From contig OY969786.1 of the NCBI GenBank assembly GCA_963703075.1, positions 868,001 to 932,000 on the forward strand: a DNA stretch of 64,000 bases, in the 5' to 3' direction. The stretch is from Korobacter sp963703075 (GTDB lineage Bacteria; Acidobacteriota; Terriglobia; Terriglobales; Acidobacteriaceae). A program made the translations under genes and the position numbers. Below, piece by piece: positions 1 through 8,663 of this stretch. The notes under the pieces were generated by a model. It was not told the DNA's origin. It saw only the letters and a list, made by a program, of their open reading frames with translations, and ran no database searches. Each line of letters begins with the position of its first letter. The first letter of the stretch is position 1.

Positions 1-1
1 C

Positions 2-229
2 GAGCAGGCCGGGCTCGAAGTGCTGGACATCTTCGGTTGGGGATTTCCGTTTTACTCGCCACTCTATCGCACCGTCGTCGAATGGCTGCCGGGTGGTCCG
101 CCGCAGGGAACGATAGGAAGCTCGCGGCAGGCCATGGCGAATTTCTTATACCATCTCTATGCCTTGAACATTCCGCGGCACGGCGACGTCGTTACCTTGG
201 TTGCGCGGCCGAACACCGCCGGCAGGTAG
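2..229 (+). CDS. C-terminal end of a class I SAM-dependent methyltransferase (partial)
   Basis: Only the last 75 or so residues are present; the reading frame is open back to the window edge. The visible part contains GLEVLDIFGWGFPFYSPLYR followed by a helix-rich stretch ending in DVVTLVARP. This matches the C-terminal part of class I methyltransferases that act on small molecules or glycan precursors, where the strand 'GLEVL..RGWGFPFYSPLYR' is common. The SAM-binding motif lies outside the window, so the assignment rests on family resemblance only. The stop is 9 bases upstream of the next gene, a membrane glycosyltransferase, so the two are probably co-transcribed in a glycan or lipid modification locus. 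Confidence 0.6.
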   Translation, partial: EQAGLEVLDIFGWGFPFYSPLYRTVVEWLPGGPPQGTIGSSRQAMANFLYHLYALNIPRHGDVVTLVARPNTAGR

Positions 230-238
230 GAGCCATCC

Positions 239-1744
239 TTGTCGCTCTCCGCGTCGGAAACTCCGCCACTGCCGCTCCAGCAAATCGCCGCACCGCCGGC
301 CCACAATCGCCTGTATTCCGCGGTCTATTTGGTCGCGCTCGCGACCTCCATTTCCACATGGTTTTCCGCCGTCCGTGCGCCCCTCTGGCTGGACGAAACG
401 ATTTCCTATTGGCAGATCGATGCCGGTTGGTTCACCATCTCATCGCGCCAGGGCCTTTCCCGCCCAGCCTATTCGTACATCTTGTGGATCGCCACCAAGC
501 TCCTGGGCACGAGCGAACTTGCACTGCGAATCCCCTCGATTCTTGCCATGCTCGCCGCAGCCTATCTTCTCTATCGCGCGGCGCGGGAGCTGTTCGATCG
601 CGATATCTCCATCATCGCGACCATCGTCTTCTGTCTCCATCCCGTCGTCATCTTTGCCGCGATCGATGTTCGGCCCTATGCCTTTGGCGTGCTCGCGATC
701 AATGCGACCATTCTCTGCCTGTTTCGTCTGCGGCGTAGCGATTCGCTTTGGCTGGCCGCGCTCTTCGGACTGCTGGCCGGATCCATACTCCACTTTCAAC
801 TGCTCTTTGCCGTCATCCTGCCGTCCCTGGTCATCTGTTTTTTCGCGTGGAAGTCGGTTGACTGGAAAACGCGCTGGCGCCAGTTTGGCGTCGCCCTGGT
901 TGCCTTCGTTGTCGCGTTCATCCCCGTTCTCCCCGGCATTCGTTACATGTTCCACACCAGCGCCATCCACGTGTGGGACGAAGCGCCCAGCTTTTCGGAC
1001 CTCGGCATCACCATCGCCCCGGCATGGCCCCTCTTTTTCCTGACCGCCGCCGCCCTCCTGCTGGCCGCGTTTCGACGCTCGCTGAGAAAACAGTCGTGGA
1101 AGGATTTGCGCTTCGTTCTTTGCGGGTTGCTGGGAATCGTTCCCATCCTTCTTCTTTTTGGCGTGAGCCGGGAAACGTCCGTTCACGTCTTCGTCGAGCG
1201 CTACCGGTTAGTCGCTATTCCCGGGATTGCCTTGTGCTGGGGATGCGCCGTCAGCGTCTTCGAATCGCGCTGGCTGCGACTGCTTTTCTGTGTCGTCTTC
1301 GTCGGGGTAACGGCCTTTCAGCACTTCACGTCCGAAGATGCGGATGCCCACAGCTACACCTGGAAGTACGCGCTGGAAGTGGCAGAGAAAAATGCCGCCC
1401 CGGACAATGCACCTGTCCTGATCTGCAGCGACTTTCCCGAAGCCGACTACCTGACCATGCCAACCGGCGAGGCATTGAAGGACAGCAACCTGTTCGCGCC
1501 GCTGTCCTATTACAAGCTCAGCGTGCCGGTCGTGGGGCTTCCCCGCGATCTCAATGACGAAGCCATGCGCGAGGCCAATGTATTCCTGCGGTCCGCTGCG
1601 CATCAGCGCTTCCTCGCCCTCGCCTACGCGCCGTCGTACGATACCCTCGATTGGCTGACAGAGCAGACCGCGGACACCCACCTGGTGCGCGAAGTGGGGA
1701 CCTACGACGACGTCAAGGTCCTGGAATTTACCCCGCGGTCGTGA
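239..1744 (+). CDS. GT-C fold membrane glycosyltransferase (ArnT/PMT, GT39-like)
   Basis: 501 residues with about ten hydrophobic membrane segments spread over the first 360 residues. After the first membrane segment comes APLWLDETISYW, the acidic loop with the Asp-Glu pair that GT-C enzymes use for catalysis with polyprenyl-phosphate sugar donors. A C-terminal soluble part of about 140 residues follows, as in GT39-like enzymes. The start is TTG at 239, chosen because GGAG lies seven bases upstream and the protein begins just before the first membrane helix. It probably transfers a sugar from a lipid carrier on the periplasmic side; donor and acceptor cannot be told. It lies 9 bases behind a methyltransferase gene. 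Confidence 0.75.
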   Translation: MSLSASETPPLPLQQIAAPPAHNRLYSAVYLVALATSISTWFSAVRAPLWLDETISYWQIDAGWFTISSRQGLSRPAYSYILWIATKLLGTSELALRIPSILAMLAAAYLLYRAARELFDRDISIIATIVFCLHPVVIFAAIDVRPYAFGVLAINATILCLFRLRRSDSLWLAALFGLLAGSILHFQLLFAVILPSLVICFFAWKSVDWKTRWRQFGVALVAFVVAFIPVLPGIRYMFHTSAIHVWDEAPSFSDLGITIAPAWPLFFLTAAALLLAAFRRSLRKQSWKDLRFVLCGLLGIVPILLLFGVSRETSVHVFVERYRLVAIPGIALCWGCAVSVFESRWLRLLFCVVFVGVTAFQHFTSEDADAHSYTWKYALEVAEKNAAPDNAPVLICSDFPEADYLTMPTGEALKDSNLFAPLSYYKLSVPVVGLPRDLNDEAMREANVFLRSAAHQRFLALAYAPSYDTLDWLTEQTADTHLVREVGTYDDVKVLEFTPRS

Positions 1745-1770
1745 AGGAAACCTAGGTCGCCTGAGCGGCG

Positions 1771-2643
1771 CTAACGCGAAGCGGGAGAAACGGTTTCGCG
1801 CGGTGCGAGGGAATTCCGCACTAATCGATGCCAAACAACAAACGGCTGCACCGTAGCCGCCAGCACGGATTGCGGCGCGGACCCAGCCAGCAGTCCCGTC
1901 GGAGGGCAATCCCCCTTCACGGGACGAACGTAGGTTCCGAACACAACATCCCAGAAGCTGAAGATGCCGCCAAAATTCTTGTTGATGTGTTCGGCTCGAG
2001 TTGAGTGGTGGATGCGATGGGTACTTGTGTCCACGAACACGCGGTTAATCCATCGGAGGTGAAAGTCCGCATTCGCGTGATTAAAAAATGTTTGTGCGCA
2101 GCCCAAGACCGCCGACATAGGGAGAATCGCCATCGGGGCCGGGAGTACCAGAGCAGCCATTCCTGCGAAAAGCATCCGCGGCGGAATCTCCAGCCAATGT
2201 TCGCGGAACGTGGTCGTGATGTTGACGCATTCATCGGAGTGGTGGAGTTCGTGAGTCGCCCATAACCACGGGGATGAATGCTGCCATCGGTGAAGCCAGT
2301 AGTAAGCCAAGTCTCCAATCAATGTGGCGAGTATCGCTAACCCGATGGCGAAAGGAAGTCTGGGCCGGGTCTGGAAGATGTGAAAATGTTCGTGAACGCG
2401 AACGATCAGGCTGCCAATCCAATAGCCGAGCAATAACCCCGCAGTGGCATCAAGGCAGAAGTAAATCAAAGTACAGCCGTAGTTGAAAAACCGGTTATCC
2501 GCCGTGCTGCGCGCCTCTTTGCGAAAGATGCGCTCGATCAGAAAGCCAATAAAAATGTAGAGACAAACTACCCAGATCTTGAAGACGAAGTAGCCCCAGG
2601 ATGCAGTCAACCAATCCACTATGAACTTGGAAAGTAGATGCAC
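1771..2643 (-). CDS. Sterol desaturase / fatty acid hydroxylase family membrane enzyme
   Basis: 290 residues with several membrane segments. The histidine clusters of the di-iron fatty acid hydroxylase superfamily are visible: HRWQH (about 118-122), HELHH (131-135) and HRIHH (209-213). These ligate two irons in enzymes that hydroxylate or desaturate lipid substrates with O2. The GTG start is preferred because GAGGT stands six bases ahead of it. The substrate is unknown; bacterial relatives act on fatty acids, hopanoids, carotenoids or sterol-like lipids. It converges with the glycosyltransferase gene on the other strand, with 26 bases between the stops. Confidence 0.85.
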   Translation of the reverse strand: MHLLSKFIVDWLTASWGYFVFKIWVVCLYIFIGFLIERIFRKEARSTADNRFFNYGCTLIYFCLDATAGLLLGYWIGSLIVRVHEHFHIFQTRPRLPFAIGLAILATLIGDLAYYWLHRWQHSSPWLWATHELHHSDECVNITTTFREHWLEIPPRMLFAGMAALVLPAPMAILPMSAVLGCAQTFFNHANADFHLRWINRVFVDTSTHRIHHSTRAEHINKNFGGIFSFWDVVFGTYVRPVKGDCPPTGLLAGSAPQSVLAATVQPFVVWHRLVRNSLAPRETVSPASR

Positions 2644-2712
2644 TGGGCGACCTCAACGGGAGAGGCCGAAACTCTATCCCAAAGCTCGTTCCGGGGCAAT
2701 TCTTTTGATTTT

Positions 2713-2786
2713 TGGTTGCCCCCCAGGGATTCGAACCCCGATAACCTGCTCCAGAGGCAGGTGTCCTACCATTGAACGAGGGGGCA
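2713..2786 (-). tRNA. tRNA-Gln (anticodon CUG)
   Basis: Read on the minus strand, a full cloverleaf is visible: acceptor stem TGCCCCC/GGGGGCA, D arm with AATGGTAGGACA, anticodon stem CCTGC/GCAGG with loop CTCTGGA (anticodon CTG), and T loop GGTTCGAATCC. The discriminator is A and the 3' CCA is encoded (2713-2715). The anticodon reads CAG codons, so the amino acid is glutamine. No integrated element or duplicated tRNA end is visible next to it. Confidence 0.93.
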
Positions 2787-2996
2787 GCAGCGCCGATTTA
2801 GACAGAACGCAGGTTTGTAGGGCTTGCACCCTGCGCATCTCTGATTCTATTGGCCTTGTCTGCCGTCGTCAACCGCTGCTCTGCGCCGCGGCTCCGGATT
2901 CCTGGCATCTCGCCCTCGCCGTAACCCATCCCAACTGACAGGCGTTAAACCACAACTGATCGCCTGATTTTTCCTCCAGGAGGGGATTGAACCAAC

Positions 2997-3575
2997 ATGC
3001 GTAAATACACGATTCTCGCGAGCACTGTCCTTATGATGAGCGGATTGATGCTTGCCCAGGCTCCAGCCTCAGATTCCGGCAGCGATGCCTCCAAGCCGAC
3101 CGCCGTGAAAAGCTCCAAGAAGATGGACGCCGTCTTTGCCAAAAAGGCCGCGGAAGGCGGCATGGCCGAAGTGGAACTCGGCAAACTGGCCGCCGACAAG
3201 GGTACCGCTCCCGAAGTGAAGGCTTTTGGCCAGCGCATGGTCGATGATCACAGCAAGGCCAACGATCAGCTCAAGGGCATCGCGGGACAGGAAAGCATCA
3301 CCTTGCCGACCGACCTGAATGCGAAAGACAAGGCCGAGAAGGCGCGTCTTTCCAAGCTCTCCGGCGCTGCCTTCGACCGCGCCTACATCAACCACATGGT
3401 GATGGACCACAAGCAGGACATCGCCGACTTCAAGAAAGAAGCCACCTCCGGCCAGGATGATGCGATCAAGAATTTCGCTGCGCAAACCCTGCCGACTTTA
3501 CAGGATCACTTGAAGCAAGCGCAGGACGCGCAGAGCAAGGTGAAGGGCCCTGCCACCACCGCTGCCGCACAGTAA
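2997..3575 (+). CDS. DUF4142 exported protein
   Basis: 192 residues. An N-terminal signal peptide (MRKYTILASTVLMMSGLMLAQ) is followed by a charged linker and then an all-helical domain. That domain carries the DUF4142 features: AAEGGMAEVELGKLA, VKAFGQRMVDDHSKAN, and AYINHMVMDHKQDIADFKKEA. DUF4142 proteins are ferritin-like helical periplasmic proteins of unknown biochemical role, abundant in soil bacteria. A strong AGGAGGGG lies about 12 bases upstream of the ATG. A hairpin with a T-rich tail follows the stop, so the gene looks monocistronic. Confidence 0.88.
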   Translation: MRKYTILASTVLMMSGLMLAQAPASDSGSDASKPTAVKSSKKMDAVFAKKAAEGGMAEVELGKLAADKGTAPEVKAFGQRMVDDHSKANDQLKGIAGQESITLPTDLNAKDKAEKARLSKLSGAAFDRAYINHMVMDHKQDIADFKKEATSGQDDAIKNFAAQTLPTLQDHLKQAQDAQSKVKGPATTAAAQ

Positions 3576-3595
3576 CTTGTCGCATAAGCAAGACC

Positions 3596-3630
3596 AAAGG
3601 TGCAGCCTTGCGCTGCGCCTTTTCTTTTTC
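3596..3630 (+). terminator. Rho-independent terminator after the DUF4142 gene
   Basis: A GC-rich stem (GGTGCAGC paired with GCTGCGCC, one G-T wobble) with a short CTTG-type loop is followed by TTTTCTTTTT. It lies about 25 bases past the stop of the DUF4142 gene. Confidence 0.7.
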
Positions 3631-3703
3631 TGCAAAATTCCCGCCACTGCCTTCAGAGGTTAATTTCAACACGGGTCCGCCTTCATCCTTCACCCCCAAC
3701 CTT

Positions 3704-3709
3704 TATAAT
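3704..3709 (+). promoter_or_regulatory. Possible -10 box upstream of enolase
   Basis: A perfect TATAAT occurs in the intergenic region about 160 bases before the enolase start. No convincing -35 hexamer sits 16-18 bases upstream (CTTCAT at 17), so this is only a candidate. It stands out in an otherwise GC-rich context. Confidence 0.3.
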
Positions 3710-3870
3710 CAAGAGTTACTTGAACTGAATCGGGCAGCGGCACTCTTACCGTGTTTCTACGAAAGTCCTTTGCAGCGAGCCGGCCACTCACAGGCCAAAT
3801 TTGCGTCATCGCATTGCACGTCGCGCGGACCTTCGGCGCGGCGATCCCAGCACCCTTTTAAAGGAAGACT

Positions 3871-5172
3871 ATGTTCGACATTACTCTGATTCATGCACGC
3901 GAGATTCTTGATTCCCGCGGAAATCCTACGGTTGAAGCGGAAGTTACACTTTCCGGCGGTGCCAGCGGGCGCGCAGCCGTACCCAGCGGCGCCTCCACCG
4001 GAGAACACGAAGCAGTCGAGCTGCGCGACGGCGACGATTCGCGCTACAAGGGCAAAGGCGTCCTCAAGGCAGTCGAAAACGTAGAAGGCGAAATCGCCCA
4101 GGCGCTCGGTGGCATGGATGCCAGCCAGCAGCGGGATATCGATCTTCGCATGATCGATCTCGACGGTACCGAGAACAAGGGCCGCCTCGGAGCCAACGCC
4201 ATCCTCTCCGTCTCCATGGCCGCTGCCCGCGCCGTCGCCAACCAACTCGACATTCCGCTCTATCGCTATCTTGGCGGCGTCAACGGCAACATTCTGCCCG
4301 TCCCGATGATGAATATCCTCAACGGCGGAGCCCATGCCGATAATAACGTCGACTTCCAGGAATTCATGGCCATGCCTGTGGGCGCAGAAAGTTTTGGCGA
4401 AGCCCTCCGCTGGGGCGCTGAAGTCTTCCACACCCTCAAAGGCGTCCTGAAGAAGCGTGGCTACAACACCTCGGTCGGCGATGAAGGGGGTTTCGCCCCC
4501 TCGCTGAAGTCGAACGTCGAAGCCATCGAGGTCATCCTCGAAGCCATTCAGCAGGCCGGCTACACCCCCGGCGAGCAGATCGCCATCGCCCTCGACCCCG
4601 CCTCCAGCGAGTTTTTTAAGGACGGCAAGTACATCTTCAAGAAGTCCGACAAGTCCGAAAAAACTTCTGAGCAGATGGTTCGCTACTACTCCGACTGGGT
4701 CAGCAAGTATCCCATCGTTTCCCTGGAAGACGGCTTGGCCGAAAACGACTGGGAAGGCTGGAAGCTGCTGACCGACGAACTCGGCGACAAGATTCAGCTG
4801 GTCGGCGACGACATCTTCGTCACTAACCCGGAATTCCTCGCTCGCGCCATCGACACGGGCGTCGCCAACTCCATTCTCATCAAGTTGAACCAGATCGGCA
4901 CATTGAGCGAAACCTTGGATGCCATCGAGATGGCCCGCCGCAACGGCTATACCGCGGTCATCTCCCACCGTTCGGGCGAGACCGAGGATCCGTTCATTGC
5001 CGACCTGGCAGTTGCCACCGGCGCGGGACAAATCAAGACCGGCTCGGCGTCCCGTACCGATCGCATTGCCAAGTACAACCAGTTACTCCGCATCGAAGAG
5101 CAACTGGGCGCCGGAGCCCGCTTTCTCGGCCTCGGCGCGCTGAATTACGACGGAGATCTCAGCCCGGAGTAA
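3871..5172 (+). CDS. eno: Enolase (phosphopyruvate hydratase)
   Basis: 433 residues, the normal bacterial length. It converts 2-phosphoglycerate to phosphoenolpyruvate in glycolysis. Recognisable blocks in order: the N-terminal AREILDSRGNPTVE, the flexible loop PSGASTGEHEA, VGDEGGFAP near residue 205, SLEDGLAENDW near 285 (Mg ligands), and the SHRSGETED block near 367 that carries substrate-binding residues. The ATG has AAGGAAG just upstream. A UUCG-loop terminator follows the stop. The phosphoglycerate mutase gene, the preceding step of the pathway, lies 0.9 kb downstream on the same strand. Confidence 0.98.
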   Translation: MFDITLIHAREILDSRGNPTVEAEVTLSGGASGRAAVPSGASTGEHEAVELRDGDDSRYKGKGVLKAVENVEGEIAQALGGMDASQQRDIDLRMIDLDGTENKGRLGANAILSVSMAAARAVANQLDIPLYRYLGGVNGNILPVPMMNILNGGAHADNNVDFQEFMAMPVGAESFGEALRWGAEVFHTLKGVLKKRGYNTSVGDEGGFAPSLKSNVEAIEVILEAIQQAGYTPGEQIAIALDPASSEFFKDGKYIFKKSDKSEKTSEQMVRYYSDWVSKYPIVSLEDGLAENDWEGWKLLTDELGDKIQLVGDDIFVTNPEFLARAIDTGVANSILIKLNQIGTLSETLDAIEMARRNGYTAVISHRSGETEDPFIADLAVATGAGQIKTGSASRTDRIAKYNQLLRIEEQLGAGARFLGLGALNYDGDLSPE

Positions 5173-5190
5173 AGGTTACTTCAGAGTAGA

Positions 5191-5220
5191 AGAAAATGGC
5201 GGCCTTCGGGCCGCCTTCTT
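5191..5220 (+). terminator. Rho-independent terminator after eno
   Basis: Perfect 7-bp stem GGCGGCC/GGCCGCC (5198-5204 and 5209-5215) closed by a TTCG tetraloop, then TTCTT. It starts about 25 bases after the enolase stop. Confidence 0.85.
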
Positions 5221-5231
5221 GCGGTAAGCGA

Positions 5232-5314
5232 GTCCGCGCAGCGGACGTTAGAGGATAGCCCAGCACGTGAGTGCTGGGTTCGTGACGCATTCCGTAAAGT
5301 CCCTTTTAAGGGAC
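5232..5314. repeat. Cluster of three short hairpins (REP-like intergenic element)
   Basis: Three perfect or near-perfect inverted repeats follow one another: GTCCGC-GCA-GCGGAC (5232-5246), CCCAGCAC-GTGA-GTGCTGGG (5259-5278) and GTCCCT-TTTA-AGGGAC (5299-5314). The first has the same plan (six-base arms, GCA loop) as the hairpin GGGCGC-GCA-GCGCCC found twice at 25.3 kb. This suggests a dispersed family, not terminators, since no T-tract follows. Confidence 0.55.
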
Positions 5315-5362
5315 GGTACCCGCCAAATCTCGCGTAAAATCACTTCGCGGCTGAGGTCCTCT

Positions 5363-5878
5363 ATGAAACGATTCGCCCTTCTTCCGACCATTCTCCTTCT
5401 GGTCTGCACCATCACCCCGGCGCAACAGCCCGTTACCGATCAGCCTTCCCGCGACGATCTTCTCAAGATGTTCGAGGTGTTGCGCGTTCGGCAGCAGACT
5501 GAAAATGTCATGGACACCGTCCTCGCGCAGATGAAGCAGCAGCTGGAGGGCGATATCCAGAAGCGCTATCCGAACCTCACCCCCGAAGCCCGTGCCAAGC
5601 TCGAAGCCTCCATCAAGGACGCAGTGAATCTCTATCCTGTGAGCGAAATGCTGAACGACCTGATTCCCGTCTACCAGAAACATCTTGCCAAGGCAGATGT
5701 CGATGCCATCATCGGCTTCTATTCTTCCTCCGCCGGCCAGCATTTTCTCGACAAGATGCCCGCCATGACTGCCGAAGCCATGCAGACCATGATGACCAAG
5801 CTGCAAGTGCGCTCCGCCGCCTACGCAGAAAAAGTTCAGAAGGAAGCCGACGAACTCGCCGAACCGAAAAAAGATTAG
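5363..5878 (+). CDS. DUF2059 exported protein
   Basis: 171 residues from the ATG at 5363; longer in-frame starts upstream run through the hairpin repeats and are unlikely. It begins with a signal peptide (MKRFALLPTILLLVCTITPAQQ). The helical mature part has SRDDLLKMFEVLRVRQQTEN, LIPVYQKHLAKADVDAIIGF and FYSSSAGQHFLDKMPAM. This is the typical DUF2059 pattern, 'f.tpeEi.al..Fy.sp.Gq.~..k.p'. The function of the family is unknown; members are periplasmic. It stands between the two glycolytic genes, but nothing ties it to glycolysis. Confidence 0.8.
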   Translation: MKRFALLPTILLLVCTITPAQQPVTDQPSRDDLLKMFEVLRVRQQTENVMDTVLAQMKQQLEGDIQKRYPNLTPEARAKLEASIKDAVNLYPVSEMLNDLIPVYQKHLAKADVDAIIGFYSSSAGQHFLDKMPAMTAEAMQTMMTKLQVRSAAYAEKVQKEADELAEPKKD

Positions 5879-6030
5879 AGCCTTTCGCCGTGCGGTCGGC
5901 CGTCGCACGTCACGCTGCTGCGGCCTCTTGTCATCCAGAGGCGCCGCGTTTGCGCCGCAGGAACCCGCTTTTCCGTCCCCGTCCTGCGTTATCTTAGTAA
6001 CGACTACAACTTTGCCCTCATAAGGAAGCC

Positions 6031-7650
6031 ATGCCTACTCCGAAACCTCTGGTCCTCATCATCCTCGACGGCTGGGGCTATGCCCCACCCTCCAAGGCCA
6101 ACGCGATCTCACTCGCGCGCAAGCCGAATTACGACAAGCTCCTCTCCGAATTTCCCAACACCCTCATCCACACCTCCGGCCGTTACGTCGGCTTGCCCAC
6201 CGGGCAAATGGGCAACAGTGAAGTCGGGCACCTCAACATTGGCGCCGGCCGTGTCGTTTACATGGATATCACCAAGATCGATCTCGCTATCGAGAACGGC
6301 ACCTTCTACAAAAATCCCGTACTGCTCGCCGGAATGAAGCACGCGGCCGCCGGTCGCCAGCTTCACCTGTTCGGTCTACTCTCCGATGGCGGAGTTCACT
6401 CCCATCAGAACCATCTTTACGCGCTTCTTCGGATGGCCAAAGAGAATGGCGTCGAACGCCTTTTCGCGCACGCCTTTATGGATGGCCGCGATACCCTGCC
6501 CACCAATGGCGCCAAGTATGTTGAGCAACTGCAGCAGAAGATGCGCGAGTACGGCATCGGCAAGATCGCAAGCATCAGCGGCCGCTATTACGCCATGGAT
6601 CGCGATAAGAAGTGGGACCGGGAAAAGCTTGCCTCCGATGCCATGGTGCACGGCCGTGGCGAAGGTGGACGCTTCAGAGATCCAGTGCAGGGAATCAAGG
6701 AGTCCTATAACAAGGACGTCACCGACGAGTTTATCGTTCCCTTCGTTTGTGTCGACGACAAGGACCAGCCCATCGGCCTCATTCGCGACGGCGATGCGTG
6801 CATCAACTTCAACTACCGCGCCGATCGCGCCCGCCAGATCACCCGCGTGCTCGCTCGCAACAGCGGCGTGACCAAAGATGGCGGCCGCGAACTCGATGCT
6901 GCCGACGCCCTCGATGCGGTCATCCCGCGCGACACCATCCCCCGCGACCTGCACTACGTCTGCATGACCCAGTACGATCCGAAATTCACCCTCCCGATCG
7001 TCATGCCGCCGGAGTCGCTTACCCATATTCTCGCCAACGAAATGGCGGCGCTCAACATGCGCAACCTGCGCGTCGCCGAAACCGAAAAGTATGCCCACGT
7101 TACCTACTTCTTTAATGGCGGGATTGAGAAGCCCTACCCCGGCGAGGAGCGCGAGCTGGTGCAGTCGCCCAAGGTGGCGACTTACGACCTGAAGCCCGAG
7201 ATGAGTGCCGCCGGCATCGCCGAGGTCGTGGAGCACGCCGTCGAGAAGGGAAGCTTTGACGTGATCGTGGTCAACTTCGCGAACGCCGACATGGTGGGTC
7301 ACAGCGGCAAGATCCCGCCGACCATCACCGCCGTCGAGACCGTGGACACCTGCCTGGGGCGCATCTACAACGCAGTGCGGCGCAAGGGCGGAGCCATGCT
7401 CATCACCGCCGACCACGGCAACGCCGAGCAGATGATCGATCCGGAAACCGGAGGCCCACAGACTGCGCACACCACCAACCCGGTGCCATTCATATTCGTG
7501 GCCGATGAGGCGGCGAAGCGATTCTCCCTCCGGCCGGACGGCGCGCTCCAGGACATCTCGCCGACCATGATGGGGATTCTCGGCATCAACCAGCCGAAAG
7601 AGATGACCGGGCACGACCTGCGCGTGGAACTCGCGGCAGGGAAGAAGTAG
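6031..7650 (+). CDS. gpmI: 2,3-bisphosphoglycerate-independent phosphoglycerate mutase
   Basis: 539 residues, in the usual range for the cofactor-independent enzyme. It interconverts 3- and 2-phosphoglycerate using two Mn ions and a phosphoserine intermediate. Seen in order: ILDGWGYAP (first metal Asp), MGNSEVGHLNIGAGR with the nucleophilic Ser about residue 63, SDGGVHSHQNHL, AFMDGRDTLP, GRYYAMDRDKKWDR, FNYRADRARQI, VVNFANADMVGHSG and ITADHGNAEQM near the C-terminus (alkaline-phosphatase-like metal site). AAGGA precedes the ATG. With enolase upstream it covers two consecutive steps of lower glycolysis. Confidence 0.97.
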   Translation: MPTPKPLVLIILDGWGYAPPSKANAISLARKPNYDKLLSEFPNTLIHTSGRYVGLPTGQMGNSEVGHLNIGAGRVVYMDITKIDLAIENGTFYKNPVLLAGMKHAAAGRQLHLFGLLSDGGVHSHQNHLYALLRMAKENGVERLFAHAFMDGRDTLPTNGAKYVEQLQQKMREYGIGKIASISGRYYAMDRDKKWDREKLASDAMVHGRGEGGRFRDPVQGIKESYNKDVTDEFIVPFVCVDDKDQPIGLIRDGDACINFNYRADRARQITRVLARNSGVTKDGGRELDAADALDAVIPRDTIPRDLHYVCMTQYDPKFTLPIVMPPESLTHILANEMAALNMRNLRVAETEKYAHVTYFFNGGIEKPYPGEERELVQSPKVATYDLKPEMSAAGIAEVVEHAVEKGSFDVIVVNFANADMVGHSGKIPPTITAVETVDTCLGRIYNAVRRKGGAMLITADHGNAEQMIDPETGGPQTAHTTNPVPFIFVADEAAKRFSLRPDGALQDISPTMMGILGINQPKEMTGHDLRVELAAGKK

Positions 7651-7678
7651 TCATACGTTTGCGTAGGCTATACAACCG

Positions 7679-8662
7679 ATGAAGCTTGTCATTGCCATCC
7701 CTCACCGCTTCGCACTCTGGGACGCGCCCGCCTGGTTCGCCGAGCGCTTACGCGCCGAGTTCCCCGGTCTTGTCGTAGTGCAACTCGCCGACTACCAGGA
7801 TCTGGAGCGCGAGATCACCGACGCCGAGATCGCCCTGGCCCGCGAGCTCAAGCCGAAGCAGGTGCTCGCCGCTCGCAAGCTCCGCTGGATCTACTCGCCC
7901 GCCGCCGCCGTCCACGCCCTCATGATCCCCGAGATCGTGAAGAGTGACATCGTCATCACCAACGCCAGCGCAGTGCACGGACCGGTCGTAGCCGAGCAGG
8001 CCATGGCCATGATCATGGCGATCGCCCGCAGGTTCGACATCGCGCTCAAGGCCCAAACTCGCCACCAGTGGATGCAGGAGGAGAGCTGGATCAGCGTGCC
8101 TCCGCCGCGCGATATCGCGGGCTCCACGCTGATCGTTGTCGGATTGGGGAAGATCGGCACGCCGCTGGTGCGTCACACCAAGGCCCTGGGCATGCGCGTC
8201 ATCGCGGTGCGCGAGCATCCGGAGCGCGGAGCCGAAGGTGCGGATGCGGTGTACGGCACCGGCGATCTCACCCGCATCCTGCCGGAAGCCGATTTCGTGC
8301 TGCTCTGCACGCCGGTCACTCCCGAGACGCAGGGCGCCTTCGGACGCGAGCAGTTCGCAGCGATGAAGCCCGACGCCTACATCCTCAACGTAGGCCGCGG
8401 CGCCCTCATCGACGAACCGGCGCTCATCAATGCGTTACGCGGCCATCGCATCGGCGGCGCGGCGCTTGACGTCACCACCGAAGAACCACTGCCTGCCGAG
8501 TCGCCGCTGTGGGACCTCGACAACTGCATGATCACCCCGCATACCGCCGGTATTTCCCCGAAACTCTGGGAGCGGCAGTACATCTACTTCAAGCAGAATC
8601 TGCAGCGGTTTCTCAAGGGCGAACCGTTGCACGGACAGGTCGACAAGGCGAAAGGTTATTGA
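7679..8662 (+). CDS. D-2-hydroxyacid dehydrogenase family protein
   Basis: 327 residues with the two-domain layout of NAD-dependent D-isomer 2-hydroxyacid dehydrogenases. The Rossmann motif is VVGLGKIGTPL (GxGxxG, about 160). NVGRGALIDEPALI carries the catalytic Arg, TTEEPLPAESPLWD the Glu, and MITPHTAG the catalytic His. In this branch the C-terminal His is followed by TAGISP, as in glyoxylate/hydroxypyruvate-reductase-like or unassigned members. The substrate cannot be called. It lies 28 bases after gpmI and ends one base before the DinB-like gene, so the three may share a transcript. Confidence 0.85.
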   Translation: MKLVIAIPHRFALWDAPAWFAERLRAEFPGLVVVQLADYQDLEREITDAEIALARELKPKQVLAARKLRWIYSPAAAVHALMIPEIVKSDIVITNASAVHGPVVAEQAMAMIMAIARRFDIALKAQTRHQWMQEESWISVPPPRDIAGSTLIVVGLGKIGTPLVRHTKALGMRVIAVREHPERGAEGADAVYGTGDLTRILPEADFVLLCTPVTPETQGAFGREQFAAMKPDAYILNVGRGALIDEPALINALRGHRIGGAALDVTTEEPLPAESPLWDLDNCMITPHTAGISPKLWERQYIYFKQNLQRFLKGEPLHGQVDKAKGY

Positions 8663-8663
8663 G

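Noticed and set aside
3757..5031. 424-codon open frame opposite enolase
   Set aside because: Antisense shadow of eno with no independent RBS or family match.
6376..7614. 412-codon open frame opposite gpmI
   Set aside because: Antisense shadow of gpmI.
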